Shown one piece after another: positions 46,215 to 55,586 of a stretch of 64,000 nucleotides of DNA. Each line of letters begins with the position of its first letter. Position 1 is the first letter of the stretch. Made by a program: the position numbers and the translations under genes. The notes under the pieces were generated by a model that searched no databases, was not told the DNA's origin, and saw only the letters and a program-made list of their open reading frames with translations. The DNA is taken from positions 2,485-66,484 of the forward strand of contig NZ_JACHEN010000002.1 in the NCBI RefSeq assembly GCF_014205875.1, in the 5' to 3' direction. This stretch comes from Anaerosolibacter carboniphilus (GTDB lineage: Bacteria > Bacillota > Clostridia > Peptostreptococcales > Thermotaleaceae).

Positions 46215-46979
46215 TTAAACGGCAAATTCTCGAATTTCTTTCTCTTGGGCAGCAGTTAGAAGAGATGCGGCTTTTTCTTCAAGGATCATCGTTACATCAG
46301 GATGAAGCTGTAAAATAGATGCTGGCAATTCAGGAGTGATTTTCCCATAGATGGCATCATAAATGGCGCTGGCCTTTTCTATGCCTGCTGCAAGCAATAG
46401 AATTTTTCGAGCTCCCATGATAGTTTTGATTCCCATACTGATGGCCTGCTTTGGCACTTCCTTCATGGAAGGAAAAAATCTAGCATTTGCTGCGATCGTA
46501 TCCTGATCTAATTCTACCATATGGGTTCTGGCTTCAAACTTTACATCGGGCTCATTAAATCCTATATGTCCATTTCTTCCAATACCTAAAACCTGTAAGT
46601 CGATTCCACCCGCTTTATAGATTTTCTCTTCATATCGGGCACATTCTATTTCTATGTCTGTAGACATCCCATCGGGAAGATGAATACGACTCGACTCTAT
46701 ATGAATATGCTTAAATAAATTTTCATGCATATAATAGGCATAGCTTTGAGGGTTATCTTGACTTAGGCCATAATACTCGTCTAAATTAAAGGTAGTGATC
46801 TTACCCGTCTCTAGACTGCCTAATTTATATAGATTTACCAATTCCTTATACATACCGACTGGTGTCTCCCCCGTTGCAAATCCTACAACACTTTCTGGCT
46901 TGAGAATTATCTGACTGGCTATCATATTGGCCGCCTTTTTTCCCATTTCTTTATAATCTTTTGCAATGATGATTCTCAT
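46215..46979 (-). CDS. nagB: Glucosamine-6-phosphate deaminase (cluster 2)
   Basis: 254 aa from the ATG at 46979, six bases after GGGGG. GFATGETPVGMY, FNLDEYYGL and LGIGRNGHIGFNEP carry the active site. It is clearly related to the cluster 1 enzyme yet different throughout, and has about 13 more C-terminal residues (AAQEKEIREFAV). Gives fructose-6-phosphate from GlcN-6-phosphate after NagE uptake and NagA deacetylation. Confidence 0.95.
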   Translation of the reverse strand: MRIIIAKDYKEMGKKAANMIASQIILKPESVVGFATGETPVGMYKELVNLYKLGSLETGKITTFNLDEYYGLSQDNPQSYAYYMHENLFKHIHIESSRIHLPDGMSTDIEIECARYEEKIYKAGGIDLQVLGIGRNGHIGFNEPDVKFEARTHMVELDQDTIAANARFFPSMKEVPKQAISMGIKTIMGARKILLLAAGIEKASAIYDAIYGKITPELPASILQLHPDVTMILEEKAASLLTAAQEKEIREFAV

Positions 46980-47114
46980 GTCCATCCCCCAATCTATTGA
47001 ACCATATTCATATAGATAGCTTTTGCCTTGTATTGTATCTGCATGGGGCACCTCAGAACAAAGTTGCCTCACGGCAATTTGTTTTCGCTAACACCCCATG
47101 CAGCATGCAATTTT

Positions 47115-48521
47115 TTATGCCTTTCTAGCCATTGCCTTTAAGCCGGTTTTGATCTCTTCTGCAATCAACTCGGCCTTTGTGCCTACAACAACCTGCATGT
47201 TCTTATTGTTAGGTCTTAATACACCAGAAGCACCTAATGCCTTCATTTCTTCATCCTTTACGATAGATGCATCCCTCAAGGTTATTCTCAAACGTGTAAT
47301 GCAAGAATCTATTTCTACAATATTTTCAGGCCCACCCAGCTTCTCTATATATTCTCTGGCTAGTCCGGCAATTCCTTTGTCTGCAATAATTTCTGCTGCA
47401 CTTCCCTCTTCATCGTCCATTCTTCCTGGTGTAGGCAAGTTCATTGCCTTAATGGCAAATACAAATACAAAATAATATACTGCCATGAACGCCAAACCTA
47501 CAGGAACCAATAGCCATCCGTTTGTAGCGAATTTCATATTGAGTATAAAGTCGATCAAACCTGCGGAAAAGCCAAAACCATGTTTAATGCCCAACACATA
47601 GCATATGGCCATGGCGGCCCCTGTAAACAATGCATGGAGGGCATACAATACAGGTGCTAAGAACATAAACATAAATTCCAGTGGTTCTGTAATACCAGTT
47701 AAGAAGGATGTAAATGCAACAGAGAACAATGCCCCACCTACAGTTTTTCGATTTTCTGGCTTAGCTGTTGTGTACATCGCCAAGGCTACTCCTATCAAAC
47801 CAAACATCATAATCGGATAGAAACCCGCCATAAAGCCACCTGCTGTTGGATCCCCTGCAAAATATCTGCCCAAATCCCCTGTGGCCACTGTGCCGTCAAC
47901 CTTTGTGTATTCCCCAAATACAAACCACACAATTGTATTAATAACATGATGAAGTCCTACTGGAATCAATAACCTATTCAAAAGTCCAAATACAAATACA
48001 CCTGCTGCACCTGCACCGATAATCCATTGTCCTGCACTATCAATGACCCCTTGGATAGGTGGCCATATTTTTCCAAATATCAAAGCCAACACAATCATTG
48101 CTAAAGAAGTAATGATGGGAACAAATCGCCTTCCTCCAAAGAAACCTAACCATTCAGGCAGCTTGATATCATGGAACTTATTATACATATTCCCTGCCAA
48201 TATCCCTGAGATAATTCCTGCCAACACACCCATATTGATCGTAGCGTCAATGGCAGTGGCCCCTTTGGTCAATGTAAAGTATCCTACAGCTCCTGCCAAT
48301 CCTGCTGCACCTGCATTGTCTTTTGCAAGACCTACGGCAATACCTATGGCAAATATTAATGCCAGATTTGCAAACACTGCATCCCCTGCTGCAGAAATAA
48401 AAGGCATATTTAATAAATCGCCTTGGCCTATCCTTAGTAGGATTGCCGCCACAGGCAGCACTGCCACGGGAAGCATCATGGCTTTCCCTAGTTTTTGAAG
48501 CTTGCCAAACAGATTACCCAT
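47115..48521 (-). CDS. nagE: PTS N-acetylglucosamine-specific IICB
   Basis: 468 aa. A IIC-Glc superfamily channel (about 1-370) with ITEPLEFMFMFLAPVLY and the GlcNAc-type KLGKAMMLPVAVLPVAAILLRIG start, then a IIB domain with the phospho-Cys in EIDSCITRLRITL (about 405). The IIA domain present in some NagE proteins is absent and provided in trans two genes on. AAGGGGG precedes the ATG. Its leader holds a RAT site and terminator, so expression depends on the antiterminator. Confidence 0.94.
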   Translation of the reverse strand: MGNLFGKLQKLGKAMMLPVAVLPVAAILLRIGQGDLLNMPFISAAGDAVFANLALIFAIGIAVGLAKDNAGAAGLAGAVGYFTLTKGATAIDATINMGVLAGIISGILAGNMYNKFHDIKLPEWLGFFGGRRFVPIITSLAMIVLALIFGKIWPPIQGVIDSAGQWIIGAGAAGVFVFGLLNRLLIPVGLHHVINTIVWFVFGEYTKVDGTVATGDLGRYFAGDPTAGGFMAGFYPIMMFGLIGVALAMYTTAKPENRKTVGGALFSVAFTSFLTGITEPLEFMFMFLAPVLYALHALFTGAAMAICYVLGIKHGFGFSAGLIDFILNMKFATNGWLLVPVGLAFMAVYYFVFVFAIKAMNLPTPGRMDDEEGSAAEIIADKGIAGLAREYIEKLGGPENIVEIDSCITRLRITLRDASIVKDEEMKALGASGVLRPNNKNMQVVVGTKAELIAEEIKTGLKAMARKA

Positions 48522-48629
48522 AAATAAATCCCCCTTTTAAAATGGTATAAGGTAATAAGTAGATAAACAGATGCTCACGTCCTCCTTTCCTCCATTTTTT
48601 TTAGACTTATCCTTTGATTGAATAAAACA

Positions 48630-48697
48630 AAGGCATGAGTTTATACATAGGCAATGAATCTCCTGTCGGAGTTTCACCTATCCATAAGCTCATGCCT
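48630..48697 (-). terminator. RAT-controlled terminator before nagE
   Basis: GGCATGAGCTTATGGATAGG pairs with CCTATGTATAAACTCATGCC on the minus strand, followed by TTTGTTTTATT. The 5' arm overlaps the RAT. Confidence 0.85.
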
Positions 48698-48714
48698 GAT
48701 TGAACAGTAACACG
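48685..48714 (-). promoter_or_regulatory. Ribonucleic antiterminator (RAT) for nagE
   Basis: Minus strand GCGTGTTACTGTTCAATCAGGCATGAGC matches the BglG/LicT RAT pattern (TGTTACTG...CAGGCA) and overlaps the terminator 5' arm. Confidence 0.85.
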
Positions 48715-48719
48715 CTTAA

Positions 48720-49577
48720 CTATTTCAATTTTGTACCTTTTATTCTTTCTATATGAATGGCCATATATCCCAGTTCGCTTTCTGGAAGGACAGCCCCTTT
48801 ACTCTCTTGAATATGTCGGCCTAACTTCTGAGCAATCTTAAAAGATTCTTTAAACTGCTTTTTTAAATCCTTTAAAAAAGGATTTTCAATAAATTTCCCT
48901 TCCTCCAACCTCGTGATCATTCCCCTCAAATGATTCATCAACCGCATATAGATTAAGCCTTGATCCCCTATGGAGATGGTCATTTCTCCTTGTATGATTT
49001 CGATTAATTCCTTGAGGAGTCTTGTATTCTTCATGGTTTCAGAGATCTTCTTATTCTGCCTTGCGGAGTGAAGGTGAAGGGCAATGAAGCCAATCTCTCC
49101 TTCACAAATATCAATATTTAAATTTTTATGTATCAACGCAGCAGCTGTTTTGCCCATGGCAAATTCCTCTTCATACAACATCTTGATTTCATATAGAAAA
49201 GGATTGTTAATTTCCATGCCCATGCGGATTCGATCCAAAGCAAACCCAATATGATCTGTCAATACAATATGGATATGGGAATTTAGTTTTCCTAGGGTTT
49301 CCTCTGCCTTAGCAATGATTTCCTCACTCACCCCGATTACCTTTCCATCTATTTGGTTCATGAGTTGAAAATACTCTTTTTTCATCTTCTCATCGAAAGC
49401 CAAAAATCTCTTCTCGATTTTTTCATCAGTTACTTGGATTACGGTATTTTCTTTCTTTCCAAAGCCAATTCCTTTGCTTACAAGGATCATCTCTTGATGG
49501 CTTTCTTTTTCAAGGGCTAGAATTACATTATTATTTAAAATTTTAATGATTTGATAATCTACAATTTGCTTCGACAT
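48720..49577 (-). CDS. BglG/LicT-family transcription antiterminator
   Basis: 285 aa. N-terminal RNA-binding CAT domain (about 1-60, IIKILNNNVILAL...GIGFGKK), then PRD1 (about 70-170, with His in HIHIVLTDHIGFA and IALHLHSARQ) and PRD2 (about 178-282, with MRLMNHLRGMITRL and MAIHIERIKG). Phosphorylation of the PRD histidines by HPr and the cognate IIB should switch RNA binding. It probably controls its own leader and nagE, both of which have RATs. SD is the GGGGG about 9 nt upstream; an AGGAG is too close. Confidence 0.94.
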   Translation of the reverse strand: MSKQIVDYQIIKILNNNVILALEKESHQEMILVSKGIGFGKKENTVIQVTDEKIEKRFLAFDEKMKKEYFQLMNQIDGKVIGVSEEIIAKAEETLGKLNSHIHIVLTDHIGFALDRIRMGMEINNPFLYEIKMLYEEEFAMGKTAAALIHKNLNIDICEGEIGFIALHLHSARQNKKISETMKNTRLLKELIEIIQGEMTISIGDQGLIYMRLMNHLRGMITRLEEGKFIENPFLKDLKKQFKESFKIAQKLGRHIQESKGAVLPESELGYMAIHIERIKGTKLK

Positions 49578-49623
49578 TCTCCTTAGCCCCCTAGTGAATA
49601 GTAAAAATGCATACTTCGTATGC

Positions 49624-49676
49624 TTCGCTAGGGGATCCTAGTTCCCCTTCGACGGCTGCAAGGCAGCCTGAGCACC
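49624..49676. repeat. 53-bp dispersed repeat, copy 2
   Basis: 51 of 53 bases identical to 28408-28460. It lies inside the leader of the antiterminator gene, between the terminator and the ATG. Confidence 0.92.
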
Positions 49677-49712
49677 TCTGCGTACAAGAAAGTATGCCTT
49701 CTCCTGTACTAT

Positions 49713-49770
49713 AAAAAAAGGCATACACCCAAATGCAGTCATGCTGTCAACTGCACTTAGGTTTATGCCT
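49713..49770 (-). terminator. RAT-controlled terminator before the antiterminator gene
   Basis: A 23-bp imperfect stem (AGGCATAAACCTAAGTGCAG arm against CTGCATTTGGGTGTATGCCT) followed by TTTTTTTATAG on the minus strand. Confidence 0.9.
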
Positions 49771-49791
49771 GCTTTACACAGTAACACACCT
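49760..49791 (-). promoter_or_regulatory. Ribonucleic antiterminator (RAT) for the antiterminator gene
   Basis: Minus strand GGTGTGTTACTGTGTAAAGCAGGCATAAACC (given as blocks TGTTACTGT and CAGGCATAAACC) fits the LicT-type RAT and overlaps the terminator 5' arm, which predicts autoregulation. Confidence 0.87.
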
Positions 49792-49958
49792 AAATGATTC
49801 TTTTGTGAAAACCTATTCTTATTTTCATATAAATGCTATCATAGATTTTATATTCTGTCAATTCGTTTTATACCATTTTTCTCTAATCATATTTTCATCC
49901 TTACAGTGAAAGGAAGAGCAACAACGAATACTCTCCCTCTCCACCCATAAAGTTAAGA

Positions 49959-50852
49959 CTATCGAACGAGATTCAAATTAAGAATCTCTTCAATATATTG
50001 TTTTTGTGTTGTATCCAGTTCAAAGAATGGCTTCCTTGGAGCACCCGCGTCTATTCCCTGTAGTGTAAGGGCATATTTGATTGCAGATATTAGTCCTACA
50101 CGACATAGTGCCTCCATAATATTGTTTGCTTTGGTCTGAAGTATTCTCGCTTCCTCATGCTTGAATGCTTCAAAGGCTTCTTGTATTTTTCTGTAATGGG
50201 GATACATAAAGTTAAATGTACTTCCTATAGCTCCGTCAGCGCCAATGGCGAGCCCTGCCACAAGCACCTCATCAAAACCGTTGTACATGATGAGTTCCTT
50301 TTTAATATTTTTTATCCTCTCCAATTGATATATATTCAGGTTTGTATGCTTTACCCCTACAATGGCATCACTTCTAAATAATGCCTTCATATCTTCATTC
50401 TGCAGATCAAACTCAACGCCAGTATTCCCCGGAAAGTTATAGAGTATGATGGGTAAACCTACATTTTCATAGATATCATAGTAATACTGTACAATGGCCT
50501 TTGGAGAAAATTTATAATAATAGGGTGCTGTAGCAGAAATCACTTCGTATCCCAATTTCTTTGCCTTCAGTCCATAGGCAATGGCTTCATCAGTGCTGAT
50601 GGCACCTACATGCGCAATAAGTTTTGTTATATTCTTATATTCTGCAGCGATCTCGAAGATCCGCATCCTTTCCTCCTGAGATAGAAGGAAGCACTCTGCT
50701 GAACTTCCACCTATGAAAAAACCCGTTACACCTTCATGAATATTTCTTTCCATCAAAGCGAGCAGTACACGATCATTAATCTTATTTTGTTTATCAAAGG
50801 GCGTTATGGATGCAGCGAAAATCCCCTTCATATCTAAAGATAGTCCATTCAT
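49959..50852 (-). CDS. DapA/NanA-family (class I) aldolase, probable 2-keto-3-deoxygluconate-type
   Basis: 297 aa from the ATG at 50852, 8 nt after AGGAG. DHDPS/NAL barrel with the Schiff-base Lys168 (VGVKHTNLN) and Tyr138 (IILYNFPGNTG). The substrate loop is GGSSAECF where NanA has GGSTGE. In this uronate operon it follows kduD, whose product is 2-keto-3-deoxygluconate. An unphosphorylated KDG aldolase giving pyruvate and glyceraldehyde is the best inference; N-acetylneuraminate lyase or a dehydratase is possible. Confidence 0.8.
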   Translation of the reverse strand: MNGLSLDMKGIFAASITPFDKQNKINDRVLLALMERNIHEGVTGFFIGGSSAECFLLSQEERMRIFEIAAEYKNITKLIAHVGAISTDEAIAYGLKAKKLGYEVISATAPYYYKFSPKAIVQYYYDIYENVGLPIILYNFPGNTGVEFDLQNEDMKALFRSDAIVGVKHTNLNIYQLERIKNIKKELIMYNGFDEVLVAGLAIGADGAIGSTFNFMYPHYRKIQEAFEAFKHEEARILQTKANNIMEALCRVGLISAIKYALTLQGIDAGAPRKPFFELDTTQKQYIEEILNLNLVR

Positions 50853-50874
50853 ATAGGCATCTCCTATGCTCCCA

Positions 50875-51636
50875 TTATCTTGCCAGCCAACCGCCATCCA
50901 CTGCAATGGTATAACCGTTTACATAGTCAGCAGCAGAGGATGCAAGGAATACAACAGGACCTTTCAGATCATCTGGCAATCCCCATCTTCCCGCAGGAAT
51001 TCTGCCAAGAATCTCTGCACTTCTTGACTCATCTTGCCTTAACGCCGATGTATTATCGGTAGCCATGTAGCCTGGCGCTATGGCATTCACATTAATATTA
51101 TGTTTTGCCCATTCATTGGCCATGAGTCTTGTGATCCCCATTACCCCAGATTTTGAAGCAGTATATGAAGGTACTCTTATACCCCCTTGGAATGAAAGCA
51201 TGGATGCAATATTTATGATTTTTCCCCCTGTATTCTGTTCTATAAATTTTTTTGCAACTGCTTGGCTTAGGAAGAACACCATTTTCACGTTAATATCCAT
51301 CACGTCGTCCCAGTCTTTTTCTGAAAAGTTGATGGCATCCTCTCTTCTGATGATGCCTGCATTATTTACAAGAATATCAATTTTTCCAAAATTACTGATA
51401 GCAGCATCAATTACTTTTGGAATCGCATCCATCTCCATTAAATTGGCCTGCACTCCCACAAATCTTCTTCCTAGCTTTTCTACAAGGTTCCTTGTTTCCT
51501 CCATTTCCGTTAAGCCCACGCCAACGATATCTGCGCCTGCCTCTGCAAGAGCTAAAGCCATTCCTTGCCCAAGGCCTACTCCGCTTCCCGTTACAATGGC
51601 CGTCTTTCCATCTAATTTAAAGTTATCTAAAATCAT
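50875..51636 (-). CDS. kduD: 2-deoxy-D-gluconate 3-dehydrogenase / KDG oxidoreductase
   Basis: 253 aa SDR. Cofactor loop TGSGVGLGQGMA, NNAG, catalytic Ser in NIASMLS, YTASKSG (Tyr and Lys) and a KduD-like C-terminus AADYVNGYTIAVDGGWLAR. It reduces 2,5-diketo-3-deoxygluconate to 2-keto-3-deoxygluconate, the step after KduI, which is encoded in the same operon. It lies 22 bp before the aldolase start. Confidence 0.9.
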   Translation of the reverse strand: MILDNFKLDGKTAIVTGSGVGLGQGMALALAEAGADIVGVGLTEMEETRNLVEKLGRRFVGVQANLMEMDAIPKVIDAAISNFGKIDILVNNAGIIRREDAINFSEKDWDDVMDINVKMVFFLSQAVAKKFIEQNTGGKIINIASMLSFQGGIRVPSYTASKSGVMGITRLMANEWAKHNINVNAIAPGYMATDNTSALRQDESRSAEILGRIPAGRWGLPDDLKGPVVFLASSAADYVNGYTIAVDGGWLAR

Positions 51637-51738
51637 ATCTATTCTCCTTCCCTTGTTATAGTTTTTAAAAATAAAACCACGAAAGCCTGGAGCAAAATGC
51701 TTCCAATCATCGTGGCTAAAACCTTATCCACTGCAACC

Positions 51739-53043
51739 TTATATCAACTTAAGCAACTTCGGTATCGTAAGCGAAAGGGACGGTATATAAGTTACGATCA
51801 GCAACACAACTGCAGTTACTATAAAGTATGGTATAAGTTGTTTTATAACTTCCTCAATTTTTAAATTTGCTATTCGGCATCCTGTGAATAATATTGGTCC
51901 AACAGGAGGTGTAATGGTCCCTATACAGAGGTTAAAAACAAGCATAATTCCAAAATGCACTGGATGCATACCAAACTGTGTTACAATTGGCAGGAATATT
52001 GGTGTAAAAATCAATACCGCAGGTGTTGGATCCATGAATGTACCAACAACCAGAAGTACAATATTCATAATCAGAAGTATAATAATTGGATTATTCGTTA
52101 ATCCCAGCAGCATGCTTGCAATCAAATTTGGTATTTGTGTGAATGCCATTACCCATGACATGATCGATGATACTCCAATCATGAAGATAACAATGGCAGT
52201 CATCTTTGCTGCTTCAAGGAATATATTGGGAAGATCTCTTACCTTTATGCTCCTATAGATAAACGATAATCCCAAGGAGTATACCACAGAAATTGCAGAC
52301 CCTTCTGTGGCTGTGAATACACCACCGAGAATCCCTCCGATCACGATCACAATGAGAAGGAGACTTGGGAAGGCATCAATGAATACACTCAGTGCCGCTT
52401 TAAAAGTAGGTTTTTCTGCACTCTGATAACCCAGCTTCTTAGCGAAAATACCTGCTATCACCATAACTCCTAGACCCCAAAGTATACCTGGAAGATATCC
52501 TGCCATAAATAGGGCAGCTACAGATACGCCCCCAGCAACCGTCGAATAAACAATTAGTGTATTGCTCGGAGGAATCAGCATTCCCGTCGGGGCAGAAGCA
52601 ATATTTACTGCTGCGCTATAGGCTTTACCGTATCCTTCCTTTTCCTGCAATGGTCCCATTGTTCCACCCACTGCAGCTGCTGCCGCAACACCAGAACCGC
52701 TTATGGCTCCAAAAAGCATATTGGCAACAACATTTGACTGGGCCAGTGATCCCGGTAACCTTCCACTCAATACTTTGGCACAGTTTACCAGCCTTCTGGC
52801 AATACCGCCATTGTTCATGATAATCCCTGCAAGGATAAAGAATGGAATTGCAAGTAGTGAGAATGAGTTCATCCCTGTAAAAACCCTTTGAGATGCAGTA
52901 ATCATGGCATTGCCAAAAGGCAGGATAGATACCATTGCCAAGGTTGACCCAAGACCAATACTCACACTTATAGGAACACCTACCATGAGCAGAACAGGAA
53001 CGGCAATCAACATTATAAGACCTGATAGTGTAGATAATTCCAT
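51739..53043 (-). CDS. TRAP transporter large permease (DctM)
   Basis: 434 aa from MELSTLSGLIM at 53043 (GGGAG 8 nt upstream). About twelve hydrophobic segments with DctM blocks GAISGSGVAAAAAVGGTMGP, IPPSNTLIVYSTV and NLCIGTITPPVGP. It couples solute entry to a sodium gradient with DctQ and DctP. The uronate operon context suggests an unsaturated or keto-uronate substrate. Confidence 0.93.
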   Translation of the reverse strand: MELSTLSGLIMLIAVPVLLMVGVPISVSIGLGSTLAMVSILPFGNAMITASQRVFTGMNSFSLLAIPFFILAGIIMNNGGIARRLVNCAKVLSGRLPGSLAQSNVVANMLFGAISGSGVAAAAAVGGTMGPLQEKEGYGKAYSAAVNIASAPTGMLIPPSNTLIVYSTVAGGVSVAALFMAGYLPGILWGLGVMVIAGIFAKKLGYQSAEKPTFKAALSVFIDAFPSLLLIVIVIGGILGGVFTATEGSAISVVYSLGLSFIYRSIKVRDLPNIFLEAAKMTAIVIFMIGVSSIMSWVMAFTQIPNLIASMLLGLTNNPIIILLIMNIVLLVVGTFMDPTPAVLIFTPIFLPIVTQFGMHPVHFGIMLVFNLCIGTITPPVGPILFTGCRIANLKIEEVIKQLIPYFIVTAVVLLIVTYIPSLSLTIPKLLKLI

Positions 53044-53068
53044 TTCATCAACTCCCAACTGCTTTGAG

Positions 53069-53563
53069 TTATTCAGCCTTCGGGACTTCTCTATCAGAGA
53101 AGCCCTTGGCAATACTAACAATATTACATAAACTGTAGAATGTTATAAGCACGCCGCATATAGGAAGCATTGCATAGATAACACCTATTGTGATCGGTAA
53201 TGCGGAGTCCTGTTGTGCCATCGTAAGAAGTACATTCTTATAACCACCAAATACGAGTATTCCCAGAGCAAATGCCATGACAATCAACTCAATGATCATG
53301 TCTACCACCATAGATATGGAGCCAGTAAACTTTTCTTTGATGAATAGAATGGACATGTGCTCTCTTTTTCCAAATACATAGGCTGATGCCAATAGCACGA
53401 GCCAGATAAACATATACTTTGATAGCTGCTCGCTAATTGCACTAGGCGCTTTGAAAAAATATCTTGTGATGACCTGCCAACTTACAAGGCCGGTCATGAT
53501 CCCGACAAAGGCAATACATATAAACTCTAGAACCTTGTCTACAATTTTTCTTATTGCTTCCAT
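53069..53563 (-). CDS. TRAP transporter small permease (DctQ)
   Basis: 164 aa from the ATG at 53563, 8 nt after GGAG. Four membrane helices and the family pattern RYFFKAPSAISEQLSKYMFIWLVLLASAYVFGKREHM. It lies between DctP and DctM in the usual order. Confidence 0.92.
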   Translation of the reverse strand: MEAIRKIVDKVLEFICIAFVGIMTGLVSWQVITRYFFKAPSAISEQLSKYMFIWLVLLASAYVFGKREHMSILFIKEKFTGSISMVVDMIIELIVMAFALGILVFGGYKNVLLTMAQQDSALPITIGVIYAMLPICGVLITFYSLCNIVSIAKGFSDREVPKAE

Positions 53564-53602
53564 TTTATTCACTCCAAGTCATACTGCCCAAAATCAGCAG
53601 GA

Positions 53603-54637
53603 TTATTTCTTTACCGTTTCAGCCTTCGCTCTTATAGCATCGTAAAGCTTTTTGAATTCTGGATCTTGTGTAAGCTCATCATGAAGAGGTTTAACGCTCT
53701 CCTGGAACGCTTTAATATCTGGATATACAAACTGTGCACCATTATCTTGGGCAGTTTTCTTTGCCACTTCTGCATCTACTTCCCATAAGTCAACTTCTGC
53801 CGTTGTTGCATTTTTGATTTCCTCATTGAATATCGCTTTGTGTTCTTCTGACATTCCTTCATAAAGGGCTTTATTAATGATTAATAAATCTGGAATCATC
53901 AAATGCTGTGTATAGGAATAAACTTTTGCAACTTCGTAGTGCTTCATGTTTGCATAGATTAACTCGTTGTTTTCGCCGCCATCAATTACGCCTGACTGGG
54001 TCGCAGTATAAACTTCCCCTTGCCCCATAGGTGTACCTACACCACCCATATATTTCATCATTTTAATGTTTGTGTCACTTTCCATGATTCTGATTTTAAG
54101 TCCCTTTAAATCAGCTGGTGTATTGATGGCCTTGTTTGTATATACATTTCTTGCACCCGCATGGAATGCTGTAAGAACTATGAAATTGTTGTCTGCTGTG
54201 GATTTAAATAGATCCCCTACGATGGTATCGTCTGTAAATACCGCATTCTGGTGTTCTTTGCTGTCGTAGATGTAAGGAAGTCCTAAGATGGAGAACTTCT
54301 TATTAAAGTTTTCTACAAGACTGTTGGCTACGATAGACATACCGATTGCACCTGTTTGAACCAGTTCAACCGTTTCACGCTGAGGTCCTAGAAGTTCATT
54401 AGGGAAGATCTCAATCTTATAAGCACCATTTGTTCTTTCGAAAACCTTTTCCCCGAACTGCTGCATAGCCTTATACTGAGGATGGTTCTCTGGTTGGTTA
54501 AATGCAACTTTAATCACCTGTGTCTTTACAGCCTCCGTTCCCTCATTTGTTTTTGAAGGCTCCGTTGTTTTTCCAGCACAACCGCTGAGTACTACCATCA
54601 AAACGACTAGTAATAAAGCAATAATTCTTTTTTGCAT
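53603..54637 (-). CDS. TRAP transporter substrate-binding lipoprotein (DctP)
   Basis: 344 aa. Lipobox LSGC (Cys20). DctP fold with the conserved Arg in LKGLKIRIMES and the MGQGEVYTATQSGVIDGGENN block, typical of sugar-acid binding members. It delivers substrate to the DctQM permease. AAGGGGG precedes the ATG. Confidence 0.93.
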   Translation of the reverse strand: MQKRIIALLLVVLMVVLSGCAGKTTEPSKTNEGTEAVKTQVIKVAFNQPENHPQYKAMQQFGEKVFERTNGAYKIEIFPNELLGPQRETVELVQTGAIGMSIVANSLVENFNKKFSILGLPYIYDSKEHQNAVFTDDTIVGDLFKSTADNNFIVLTAFHAGARNVYTNKAINTPADLKGLKIRIMESDTNIKMMKYMGGVGTPMGQGEVYTATQSGVIDGGENNELIYANMKHYEVAKVYSYTQHLMIPDLLIINKALYEGMSEEHKAIFNEEIKNATTAEVDLWEVDAEVAKKTAQDNGAQFVYPDIKAFQESVKPLHDELTQDPEFKKLYDAIRAKAETVKK

Positions 54638-54701
54638 AATTTGTCCCCCTTTAATTATCTAATATTTGTTGAATTTATATCTTGTAAAGTTAGCGATATA
54701 C

Positions 54702-55544
54702 TTATCGTATATCACTAACTTTCACATGATCCATATCTGTAAACGTTCTGTTCTCACCTGCCATAGACCATATAAATGCATAATTGCTTGTTCCACAACC
54801 GCAATGAATAGACCAGCTAGGAGATATGACTGCTTGCTCATTTTGTATAACAATATTTCGAGTTTGCTGTGGCTCTCCCATGAAGTGGAAAACCACGTTA
54901 TCTTCAGGTAAATTGAAATACATATAAACTTCCATTCTTCTCTCATGGGTATGGCAGGGCATGGAATTCCATACACAACCCGTATCTAAAATTGTACAAC
55001 CCATAGATAATTGACAGGTTTCTAGGACTGCAGGGTGAATAAATTGATAAATCACACGTTTGTTAGATGTTTCTATACTTCCCATCTCCACCTTGTTGGC
55101 AATATCAAGGGTGATTAATTTTGTTTCAAACTTTGTATGGGCAGGCGTAGAGGACATATAAAACTTTGCAGGATTTTCGGAATCCTCACTTTTAAGCAAT
55201 ACATCCCGACATTCCTTTCCTACATATAGGCCATTTAATCTTTCAAGCTTATACTCTACCCCATCCACCACAACAACTCCAGGTCCACCGATATTGATAA
55301 TGCCAAGTTCCCGGCGTTCAAGGAAATAATCTACGCCAAGATTTTTCTGACAGTCTATATTCTTCTCAAGGTTTATTACTTGGGATACAGGCATTGCCCC
55401 CATTGTAATGATTCTGTCAATATGGGAGTATGTGGATAGCACATCGTCTGCTTCGAAAAGTTTTTCGATAAGAAATTCTTCCCTTAATCTCTCTGTATCG
55501 TACGTTTTTACATCAATCTGATTGGCACCATACCTTATATCCAT
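54702..55544 (-). CDS. kduI: 5-keto-4-deoxyuronate isomerase
   Basis: 280 aa from MDIRYGANQ at 55544 (GGAGG, 7 nt). The cupin zinc site is visible as HTHERRMEVYMYF plus the His in WSIHCGCG. GAMPVSQVINLE and the C-terminal QNEQAVISPSWSIH are KduI blocks. It isomerises 4-deoxy-L-threo-5-hexosulose uronate, from unsaturated uronates of pectin or similar polysaccharides. Confidence 0.95.
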   Translation of the reverse strand: MDIRYGANQIDVKTYDTERLREEFLIEKLFEADDVLSTYSHIDRIITMGAMPVSQVINLEKNIDCQKNLGVDYFLERRELGIINIGGPGVVVVDGVEYKLERLNGLYVGKECRDVLLKSEDSENPAKFYMSSTPAHTKFETKLITLDIANKVEMGSIETSNKRVIYQFIHPAVLETCQLSMGCTILDTGCVWNSMPCHTHERRMEVYMYFNLPEDNVVFHFMGEPQQTRNIVIQNEQAVISPSWSIHCGCGTSNYAFIWSMAGENRTFTDMDHVKVSDIR

Positions 55545-55586
55545 GATTACCTCCAATGATAAAATAATATTTTTCAAACAACTGCC

